Of a stretch of 64,000 nucleotides of DNA, positions 55,512-64,000 are shown piece by piece. This stretch comes from Budorcas taxicolor (taxonomy: Eukaryota > Chordata > Mammalia > Artiodactyla > Bovidae), in NCBI RefSeq assembly GCF_023091745.1, contig NC_068934.1, positions 15,702,434 to 15,766,433 on the forward strand, given 5' to 3'. A model generated the notes under the pieces. It had not been told where the DNA came from. It did no database searches and was given only the letters and a program-made list of their open reading frames with translations. The stretch's first letter is position 1, and every line of letters begins with the position of its first letter. The position numbers and the translations under genes were made by a program.

Positions 55512-56321
55512 CAGTTCAGTTCAGTTCAGTTGCTCAGTCGTGTCCGACTCTTTGCCACCCCATGAATCGCAGCACGCCAGGCCTCCCTGTCCATCACCAA
55601 CTCCCGGAGTTCACTCAGACTCACGTTCATCGAGTCCGTGATGCCATCCAGCCATCTCATCCTCTGTCGTCCCCTTCTCCTCCTGCCCCCAATCCCTCCC
55701 AGCATCAGAGTCTTTTCCAATGAGTTAACTCTTTGCATGAGGTGGCCAAAGTACTGGGGTTTCAGCTTTAGCATCATTCCTTCCAAAGAAATCCCAGGGC
55801 TGATCGTCAGAATGGACTGGTTGGATCTTCTTGCAGTCCAAGAGACTCTCAAGAGTCTTCTCCAACACCATAGTTCAAAAGCATCAATTCTTCGGCGCTC
55901 AGCCTTCTTCACAGTCCACCTCTCACATCCATAAATAACCACAGGAAAAACCATAGCCTCGACTAGATGGACGTTAGTCGGCAAAGTAATGTCTCTGCTT
56001 TTGAATATGCTGTCTAGGTTGGTCATAACTTTTCTTCCAAGGAGTAAGTGTCTTTTAATTTCATGGTTGCAATCACCATCTGCAGTGATTTTGGAGCCCC
56101 CAAAAATAAAGTCTGACACTGTTTCCACTGTTTCCGCATCTATTTCCCATGAAGTGATGGGACCGGATGCCATGATCTTCGTTTTCTGAATGTTGAGCTT
56201 TAAGCCAACTTTTTCTCTCTCCTCTTTCACTTTCATCAGGAGGCTTTTTAGTTCCTCTTCACTTTCTGCCATAAGGGTGGTGTTATCTGCATATCTGAGA
56301 TTATTGATATTTCTCCCAGCA
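55512..56321 (-). mobile_element. BovB LINE inserted in L1
   Basis: CAGTTCAGTTCAGTTCAGTTGC to ATTGATATTTCTCCCAGC, 810 bp, well kept. It covers from just upstream of RT motif C to the 3' end. Confidence 0.96.
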
Positions 56322-56356
56322 TTGGATTTATCTCTGGGCTTTCTATTTTGTTCCAT
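55526..56356 (-). pseudogene. BovB ORF2 C-terminal third, open for 276 aa, motif C D to N
   Basis: The first 15 residues come from L1 sequence. Then [20 protein letters not shown]: motif C is YADN, so the second catalytic Asp is Asn. The thumb ([19 protein letters not shown]) and the full C-terminus follow ([46 protein letters not shown], to [10 protein letters not shown]). Motifs A and B are missing through 5' truncation. Confidence 0.93.
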
Positions 56357-56395
56357 TGATCTATATTTCTGTGAATGATGAGGAATGGGTAGTCA

Positions 56396-56732
56396 GTTCA
56401 GTTCAGTCACTCAGTTGTGTCCGACTCTTTGCGACCCCATGGACTGCAGCACACCAGGCTTTCCTGTCCTTCACCAACTCCCAGAGTTTACCCATACTCA
56501 TCTCCATTGAGTCAGTGATGCCATCCAACCATCTCATCATCTGTCGTCCCCTTCTCCTCCTGCTTTCAATCTTTCCCAGCATCAGGGTCTTTTCCAATGA
56601 GACAGCTCTTCACGTCAGGCGGCCAAAGTATTGGAGTTTCAGCTTCAAAATCAGTCCTTCCAATGAACACTCAGGACTGATTTCCTTTAGGATCGACTGG
56701 TTGGATCTCCTTGCAGTCCAAGAGACTCAGGT
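56396..56732 (-). mobile_element. BovB LINE 3' fragment, antisense
   Basis: CAGTTCAGTTCAGTCACTCAG to CTTGCAGTCCAAGAGACTCAGG, 337 bp, 75 bp from the previous BovB and in the same orientation. A different copy: GAATGAACACTCAGGAC-type changes mark an older subfamily. Confidence 0.94.
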
Positions 56733-59700
56733 ATGCCGTTATCAAAATCAGGGCATACTATCACAGTTGGAATTTGGTCCCAAGAATGATTTAGCACCAG
56801 TGTTGGGGAATTTGGGGAGTTGGATCGCTTATCAAGAGAAAAAAGAACCAGTTATAAACTGAGTCTCTTAACATGTGGGTCAAAAAAATTTAATAAAAAG
56901 TTGGATCTGATGTTGATGTATCCCAATCCAAATAATGCTTTGCAAATATAGCCTATTATATAGGATTGTTCTAGATTCTGTGCAAATGTAGCAGTCAAAT
57001 GACCCCAGAATGTGAACAACCACAACAAAATGAGAACAAGAGGATATCGAGGTCATTAAACGGAAACCACTCCATCTATATTTGTAAATTTTCTAAGTTC
57101 TTACTGAACATTCTTCCTCACCTCCTTTTCAACAAACTTTGGGTTGCACCTTTCTCCTCCATAAAGTATTTCCTAAAAGTGGGATGAATATAAAATTGCT
57201 CATAATTCTTTGCTATAAGAATCTTATATCCAGGTGACTGTTGAATCCATGATGGCCCTGGAAACCATGGCAAAGAGCAAACATTAGCTTCATGCAGTTA
57301 CTGTCTTTTTTTCCTTCAGCATTTAACACTATAAGATTAAAAGAAAATATTATATTATATGAAATGGACTAATTAATATCTAGAGACAATAAGGATTTTA
57401 GTGCTAGGCCACATCTTCCATGGACTTATCCCCAGAATCATAAAATGAGATGTGTGTGTGTTTGTTTGTGTGTGTGTGTGTGTGTGTATGCTTATAATAT
57501 ACACTTAAATAGCACATTCACTCTAGATGTGCATAGTCTTGTGGAAATATCAAAGGGCTGGCTGTGATGCAGGGGGCCTAGGCATGCATTCTAAAGCTAC
57601 CACCAGGGCCTGATACAAGATTAAGCTCTCTGGTTAAACACTGCCAGTCTTCTAGATCAGTAACTTTGCCTCTTCTCTCTTATCATGAGTCTAAAGGTCT
57701 ATTTGTTTCAGAATAAATGCATCACACATGCAGAATTATTTCTTTTTTTATCTAGTATAAGTTATCATATCCATAAGCCTATGTGAAAAGACACGTTTTT
57801 CTCTATAACATAAGCCCTTGTTGTTACTGGACATCATCAAAATTCAGTTTTGAAGCCAAAATGATAGACTGGGGAAAGAGTGTTTAGTTTGATTAGCTTC
57901 TCTTAAACTCAAGAGGTTGCCACCTCCCCTAAAAAACATCATTCATTCAATCAAGCATTTGATATGGGCATAAGTGAGAAATGCAATTTTATAAAGTCTT
58001 AAAAATCAGGTAGCATAAAAAGAAAGGTTTCACATTTCCAAATGCGAAAATAATCGGAATTTGAGGTAGTTCTAAAAGAAAAGAATTTTTTATTTTTTAC
58101 AATGAATGTATAAAATGGAAGGCTTTGCAACTTGAACCATACCATTTTCTACTAAAAGGGATTAACTGATTACAGAATATTAATACAATCAGGTGACCGT
58201 TTTTGTAAGCATTGTTTCTTTAATTATTGCTATATTATTTTCTATAATTTTGTAAGACTGTTGTCAATAAGCACTGGTGATCCTATTCTTACAGAGCAAC
58301 ATGAAACATAGAATTAATGTAGGTAGTTAATTACTTAGAAAAAATAAAACACCACCAAGAAGTATGCATTGCTTAGACATGCTGGACTTCAATATTTGAT
58401 ATAAAAAAATTACATGTATTATTTATTTTTGTTTTACTAGTAACCCTGAAAGTAGACACTAGAATTTCAGCCATTTAGCAGATGAGCAAAACAAGTAGAT
58501 TCTTAAATATTCTAAGATTGTTCAGCACACGCAGAAGGTAAGACTTGTCCAGAACTTTTGATTCTGAAGCCCAGGCATTTTCTGTTTCACACAGTTTTTC
58601 AGAATATTTTATCCACATACTTCCATCAAGGAGCAGATTTCCTTAGCATAAAATACTAGAAAATCCATTGTAAGTCATCTTTGGATGACAAGCCTTTAAG
58701 ATATAATTAAGTTGTACTGTTTGTCTTCAATGATAGAAATAGTAGAATTGAAGACAGGTAAAGCTTTTTTTATTTTTTTAATGTCTTCTGTTAATGTACA
58801 GTAAGTTAAAACAAGTGGAAATGCACAATTTTACTCAAGCACTGGTTTTTCTATAATTTTATTTCACAAATATCCTGCTACCTAAAACTATTTCCTTGAG
58901 GCTCTCCTGTCTCCTGCTCTGAGTTGTATTCCTCAGTCGTATGGCCAGCTAACTCCCCCTTCATGTTTCACACCCTTCCTGTTCTTAAACCAATCTTGTC
59001 TTCAGTAAGGTCCTGACAATGCCTAGTTGAGCAATCATAGAAATGTAGCATCAAGTCATCCTTTTAGAGGGGAAATAGCATGTGTAGTTGAACTTAATCA
59101 ACTCGTATTTAGACCAGCTTGGCATGTAGAAGCTGTGCCTCTTTGGACAAGTTATTTTCTACCATCCAATCTATTTTCTTGTAATGTAACTCATATGTAA
59201 AGTTAAGAAGACATGACCCATCAAGTACTGAATAATGTTAGTTTTCTTCTCTAGGTCTTTTTGCCAAGATTTTCAAAGAAAATTACCATCAAACTTGATT
59301 GCCCCATAGTTACTCCTAAATGGTCTGCTTGTCTGTTCCTCAATGACCCTCATTTGGGATCTGAAGAAGCCTCAGTAGAATTCCAGAGCAGAACTCTCTT
59401 AATTTCTGCATGCAGTCTGTGCCTCACTCTCTCCTGAATAGCCCGGGTGTGTTCTGCCCCAGGACTGTGGCTCTGCTGCCTCTTTGTCCTTGGACCATAT
59501 GTGGACCCTGAGGCAAAAACAATCTGAGAACCTGGTTTCTTTCAAAGGAGAGCTATATCATGGGAACATGATGAACAGGGGAGAGAGTTTCCTGCAGAGG
59601 TTAGATGAGGAGCAAGTTCACACTGGTAGTCATGGAAAGGAATTAAGATTTCATTGTGAAGGCAGGAGAGTCTGGGAAGCCATGGTATGTAATTGGAGTC

Positions 59701-60299
59701 CGTTCACATAAAATCTTTAAGCCTCAGTTTCCATATCGAGGAAGAGAGAGTCTGACACCCTAGCAACTTAACGCACAAGGTGACTGTGACAATCACGTTG
59801 TCAGAGAATATACATGACAAGCTTTGACAACTTGTAAAGACATACGAGCAAAATATCATAATGGCTGTGGACAACTCCCAGCAAAATATTATCAGCATGA
59901 AAGCAGAAACAAAACATGGACCCCTTGATTATTTGTCTTCATTTCACTTTCTTTCATATCACAGGGTATTGGGAGGAATAGACGCCTGCCACTATGACAC
60001 TCTAGCCATGGATGGTAGTTCAGCAGAGGGCAAATCCATCCAGGGCATACCAATGATTAGGGCTGGCACTGGACACAGCAGCTGAGGGACTTTGTAACAT
60101 TTGTAAAATGACCATGTCTCTGAAGCTAATAAAAGAAATTCCTTTTCTTTGCTGTCACCCCTAGGAAATAAGACTAAGGAGAATTTGCTTCATTAATATC
60201 TGTGGATTTCTCTCCAATTATTTATTCATTCATTCACATGTCCCTTCATTCCACAAACTTCACTGAGCACCTGACTGATGTTTCAAACCCTCTCATTTC
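56733..60299. other. Longest repeat-poor block
   Basis: About 3.6 kb with little recognisable repeat. It holds a (TG)n microsatellite at about 57450-57488 and a weak MIR-like piece at 58430-58590 (AGTAACCCTGAAAGTAGACAC, TTTAGCAGATGAGC). Frames at 56999-57187, 59484-59711 and 59861-60085 are short, lack family features and have no splice or initiation evidence I can defend. Confidence 0.45.
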
Positions 60300-60495
60300 T
60301 CATCTGTAAAAGGAAGACTAGTAATGGCAGGTAATACTTATATATACATTTAAGCATATTCTGAGAATTATACTAACAATTTGCTTGCACTATCTTATTT
60401 AATATTTTCCAGTGTCCTCTGATGTGAATAGTCATTATAATTGCATACCTTTTACACATGGAGGATTTGAAGGTCTTGGGCTGACCCAGGTCACA
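60300..60495 (+). repeat. MIR-like SINE
   Basis: CTCATCTGTAAAAGGAAGAC, TGCTTGCACTATCTTATTTA and CTGACCCAGGTCACATAGC follow MIR order in sense. Confidence 0.5.
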
Positions 60496-60543
60496 TAGCA
60501 ATTCCACTCCTGGGTATGTGTCCAGAGGAATAAAAACACTCAT

Positions 60544-61113
60544 TTGAAAAGATGCATGCACCCCTACATTCATAGCAGCACTATTTACATTAGCCTTGGA
60601 AGAAAAGTTATGACCAACCTAGATAGCATATTCAAAAGCAGAGACATTACTTTGCTGACTAAGGTCCATCTAGTCAAGGCTATGGTTTTTCCAATGGTCA
60701 TGTATGGATGTGAGAGTTGGACTGTGAAGAAAGCTGAGCACCGAAGAATTGATGCTTTTGAACTGTGGTGTTGGAGAAGACTCCTGAGAGTCCCTTGGAC
60801 TGCAAGGAGATCCAACCAGTCCATTCTGAAGGCAATCAGCCCTGGGATTTCTTTGGAAGGAATGATGCTAAAGCTGAAACTCCAGTACTTTGGCCACCTC
60901 ATGCGAAGAGTTGACTCATTGGAAAAGATCCTGATGCTGCGAGGGATTGGGGGCAGGAGAAGAAGGGGACGACAGAGGATGAGATGGCTGGATGGCATCA
61001 TGCACTCGATGAATGTGAGTCTGAGTGAACTCTGGGAGATGGTGATGGGCAGGGAGGCCTGGCGTGCTGTGATTCATGGGGTCGTGAAGAGTTGGACACG
61101 ACTGAGCGACTGA
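60544..61113 (+). pseudogene. BovB ORF2 C-terminus, open for 189 aa
   Basis: The first 16 residues are L1-derived. From [19 protein letters not shown] to VVKSWTRLSD the BovB ORF2 C-terminus is uninterrupted. It includes [33 protein letters not shown] and [17 protein letters not shown]. The RT domain is not present, so the copy is a non-functional tail. Confidence 0.93.
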
Positions 61114-61123
61114 ACTGAACTGA
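60594..61123 (+). mobile_element. BovB LINE inserted in L1
   Basis: CCTTGGAAGAAAAGTTATGACC to CTGAGCGACTGAACTGAACTGA, 530 bp, 5'-truncated and well kept. Confidence 0.96.
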
Positions 61124-61640
61124 AGACATGGAAGCAACCTAAATGTCCATTAACAAATGAATGAATAAAAAAGCTATGGAATGTTACTCAGCCATACAAA
61201 ATATTGAAATTTTGAATTTTCAGCAACATGGATAGACTTGCAGGGTATTATGCTGAAGTGAAATAAGTCAAACAAAGAAAGACAAATATGTTATGATATC
61301 ACTTATATGTGGAGTCTAAAGAAATAAAATGAACTAGTAATTGTAATGAAAAAGAAACAGACTCACATTTATAGAGAACAAATTAGTGGTTACTAGTGGG
61401 GAGAGGACACTGTAAGGGCAGGAGATTAATAGGTAAAAAATTATCCTGTATAAAATAAACTACAAGGAAATAAATTAAAAATAAGCTTCAAGGAAATACT
61501 GTATACCCCAGGGAAGTAGCCAATAGTTTATAATAACTATAAATGGAGTATAATCTTTAAAAATTGTGAATCACTATATTGTACACCTGTAACATATAAT
61601 ATTATGCATCAACTATACTTCAATAAGAAAAAAAATGTAA

Positions 61641-61949
61641 AACATGAATGGACATACACACTAAATAAATAAATGGCATCAGAACTGAACTTGAGCTCAG
61701 CTCTCTTTGACTTGAAAGCCAAATTACAAGCATCACGTGGTCATCAACCACAGTTCAAGCGAGGATGAAAGTTGAGCATTGTTCTGAATGGTGTCAGATG
61801 TCTTAGCACTGTGGTATCCAGCCTCGCAAGGTTGTTGGATGGTGTCTTTTTCCTTCAGTCTTTTCTTCATTCTTACAGTCAAAGGCAAGCAGTCTAGCTT
61901 GCTAGGTGATTTTTCCATGGAAAAAGAACATTGAATAGACAAACTGTAG
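61641..61949. other. Intergenic
   Basis: Nothing recognised. Confidence 0.4.
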
Positions 61950-62066
61950 GAAGAAATTGCAACCCACTCCAGTATTCTTGCCTGGAAAATCCCATGGACA
62001 GAGGAGCCTGCTGGACTACTGTTCATGGGCTCGCAAAGTCGGACATGACTGAAGTGACTTAGCACA
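61950..62066 (+). mobile_element. Bov-tA SINE, 5'-truncated
   Basis: AGGAAGAAATTGCAACCCAC to GACATGACTGAAGTGACTTAGC, lacking the tRNA-like head. Confidence 0.9.
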
Positions 62067-62814
62067 TAAGTAGATATGACAGCTCCCAGTTCCATGATAT
62101 CCCGTTAGTTTGGCTTGAATTCACAAATGTGTGGTAGCACAGCAGTGGCTAGCAGGCTTTGGGGCCAGGCTGAACTGTAGAATTCTGGCTTCCATATATT
62201 ACTAGTTGTATGAAATTTCTTATTTAAATTCTCCATACTAGGGATACTAATAAGAGTATTTCTCTCATAGAGTTGTTAGAGGAATTCAATTTCTTAATAT
62301 GGTGATGAATACATAGCTAGTTCTCATTAAATATTAACTATCAACATAGCTGTTATTTATGTAATACAAATGCTGTTCTAGCAGTACTGGTCTCAGGTTG
62401 GAAAGCAACATATGACTTCTTCTGGCTGCTGCCTTTACGCGTGGTTGGGCTTCAATGCCATAAATGTGAACTCTATTACTATTCTTCTGTAAGCTCAAAC
62501 TCGCATGCTCGCCAGCCATGTGATAAACGGTCATTCAATAAACATTGACTCTACAGACCAGAGTACATGACAGGTGCTAGAAGACAGATCTCTGCTTTCA
62601 AGAGGTGCAATGTTTAATGAATTCTGGGTGACCATTTAGCGATTTGTCAAGTCTTCTGTGAAGGGAATTGCGACATTGAGTGGAACTCGCGGTATTTGAC
62701 TTTCAGCCCCTATGTTAAAGAGTCTGCTTTCTGTCTTTCTTTAGCTCAGAACTCTCTGACCGGTTGGGTCAGGCATACAAAAATGGAAGCTTTTCTTATT
62801 GCTACAGAGAGGCA
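62067..62814. repeat. MIR-like piece, then intergenic
   Basis: 62145-62345: GGCTTTGGGGCCAGGCTGAA, TGTATGAAATTTCTTATTT and TCATAGAGTTGTTAGAGG follow MIR order. The remainder has no gene. Confidence 0.5.
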
Positions 62815-63045
62815 ACTTGGTCAGTTGGGAAGAGATCTGGTTTTGGAGGTTAGCGATCCGAGTTCAAATCTTAGCTTTTGAGGAGCTTTGACCTTGGGCC
62901 AATTCCTTCACTTCCTTGAGCTTTTATCTTCTAGGAAGGGGAGACTTTGTAGAATTAGGAAACATTTTAACTAAAAGAGATTTTATATGGCTAAGTCAAG
63001 ACATATGCAAAGCCCCAGCAGAGTTCCTGGCACAGAGTGGGGGCT
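62815..63045 (+). repeat. MIR SINE
   Basis: GATCCGAGTTCAAATCTTAGC, GACCTTGGGCCAATTCCTTC and GAGTTCCTGGCACAGAGTGG are good sense MIR landmarks. Confidence 0.7.
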
Positions 63046-63624
63046 TAGCCAATGCCAGCTGTGTGGGGGTCGCAGCCAGGTTGGGCAGCAGCAGACAGTA
63101 ACAGTCACACCAGCCGGAGGAGTGGCCTTGGCCACAGCAGCAGATGTGGTGGCAACTTTCTTCCTCTCTTTGTTTGTTCAGATGGCGCCTTTATAATGGT
63201 AATGGATCACTTTAAAATGCAAAGTCCATTCTAGTGATAAAGAAAAGTGATAGCGGATTTCCCTGTAATTAATGGCATTTTTAAACATTGCAGTCTGATT
63301 ATAAATAAAATATAAGATGCCTTCTGTGGTGAATAACATGTCTTTCTAGTTTTCTAGATTTATGAATTTAGTCCGTATCAAATTAATTATTGCGGGTGTA
63401 TTACATGGATGTGAAACATCTGGAATAATAGGCCTTTATTGTTAATAGACCTCTCAGGAGCTCATGACAAACATCCTTATAATAGCAACATATGCTGCGA
63501 GTTTAATGAGAACCATCACTGACAATTAATGGTTCTTGTGCTTTCAGTAAATTACACATTTTCAAATTTTATATTCTTTATTTTCATCTTTATGGTTTCA
63601 GTTTGTGACTTGTGTGAAATTAAA
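63046..63624. other. Repeat-poor stretch, candidate conserved non-coding element
   Basis: No repeat or frame is recognised. Homeodomain-type cores recur: TAATTAAT (63266-63273), AATTAATTAT (63381-63390) and ACAATTAATGG (63522-63532). The early part (63046-63200) is CAG- and GC-richer. Confidence 0.35.
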
Positions 63625-63790
63625 CCCAAAGCTCCTTATAGAGGAAGAAAATATTTATTGAATGTACACTGTGTGCCAAGCTTAGTGTTATATATGTGAG
63701 TATATATGAACATGTAATTATTTTTGAATTACAAAGTAATTAGACATCGCTTTATGTACAAACAAGAAAACTTGAGATATAGTGAGACAC
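63625..63790 (+). repeat. MIR-like SINE
   Basis: ATATTTATTGAATGTACACTG, TGTGTGCCAAGCTTAGTGTT and AAGAAAACTTGAGATATAG follow MIR order. Confidence 0.6.
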
Positions 63791-64000
63791 ATGATTTATC
63801 AATGTGAGTGTCCACACTAGAATTAAAGGTTGAGTGTGCTCTTACATTCAATAGAAGAAAAGAAATCAGAGTATTGCAAAAAAAAAAAAAAAAAAAAGGC
63901 TCTCCTTTTTATCAATCAAATTTCTTCTTGCAATAGACTCTTCAACTTTACAGATAATAACCTTCTAGTGGTCCCTGGTCATATTGGGCTTAGGCATTGT
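63791..64000. other. End of window; poly-A run
   Basis: A(20) at about 63878-63897. Nothing else recognised. Confidence 0.5.

Larger units (their letters stand above)
55350..56372 (-). mobile_element. Bovid L1 internal fragment split by BovB
   Basis: 55350-55511 (TTTAATCCATTTTGAGTTTA to AAGATAAGGTGTCCAT) and 56322-56372 (TGGATTTATCTCTGGGC to TATTTCTGT) are adjacent parts of L1 ORF2. Between them about 7 bp of L1 (the ATGTGTG seen in the 51.88 kb copy) are missing and a BovB is inserted. Confidence 0.92.
60496..61640 (+). mobile_element. Old L1 3' end interrupted by BovB
   Basis: 60496-60593 (AGCAATTCCACTCCTGGGTA, CATAGCAGCACTATTTACAT) and 61124-61640 (AGACATGGAAGCAACCTAAA, GAATGTTACTCAGCC, ATTGTACACCTGTAACATA) are sense L1, 3' ORF2 and 3' UTR. 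The join reads as if the L1 were continuous across the insertion. Confidence 0.87.

Noticed and set aside
59484..60085. Small coding exons (75-aa and 74-aa frames)
   Set aside because: Frames of this length are expected by chance; no recognisable family and no convincing splice-site pairing.
63046..63200. CpG island or promoter
   Set aside because: GC content rises only modestly, CpG is sparse, and no transcription-start features are visible.
1..64000. A new multi-gene system
   Set aside because: Both strands read as decayed mobile elements and intergenic DNA. No cluster of host-like genes is present, so none is claimed.

Overview
The window is mammalian nuclear DNA from a ruminant, most likely a bovid. 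It carries BovB (RTE-type) LINEs, the BovB-derived dimeric SINE Bov-A2, many Bov-tA SINEs with a tRNA-like head, bovid L1 3' ends and ruminant mariner-type elements. Cattle, sheep and goat cannot be told apart by reading alone. I find no supportable host protein-coding gene, no tRNA or rRNA gene, and no prokaryotic feature. The window reads as intergenic (or deep intronic), AT-rich, repeat-dense DNA. Every long open frame is either a remnant of a BovB, L1 or mariner protein or the antisense shadow of one.

Layout. 1-6 kb: old BovB scraps, a MaLR-type LTR and a 5'-truncated L1 with a frameshifted ORF2 tail. 7 kb: a 378-bp solo endogenous-retrovirus LTR, complete at both ends with a 5-bp target duplication. 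8.5-9.4 kb: L1 3' DNA split by two SINEs. 11.4-13.6 kb: an old L1 holding a SINE, a palindromic mariner-type MITE and a BovB. 15 kb: a BovB with a perfect 12-bp target duplication. 24-32 kb: the densest part, with an old L1 carrying two SINEs and four BovB copies, two of which keep long reverse-transcriptase frames. 36.1-37.4 kb: a full-length, dead mariner. 38-43 kb: two inverted copies of a composite segment (SINE junction, non-repeat DNA and BovB) about 2.6 kb apart. 44.3-45.4 kb: a BovB interrupted by a clean Bov-A2. 50-56.7 kb: three L1 3' pieces in one orientation plus an L2 and two BovB copies. 60-61.6 kb: an L1 interrupted by a BovB. About 56.7-60.3 kb and 63.05-63.6 kb are the least repetitive stretches; the latter has homeodomain-type core motifs and is the best candidate for a conserved regulatory element.

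Nothing here works together as a pathway. The history is of successive retrotransposon and DNA-transposon insertions, many nested so that their order can be read. Family names rest on recognised motifs and consensus-like phrases, not on a database search. MIR, L2 and MaLR calls are the least certain. The strongest unexplained structure is the inverted composite duplication at 38.8-42.8 kb.
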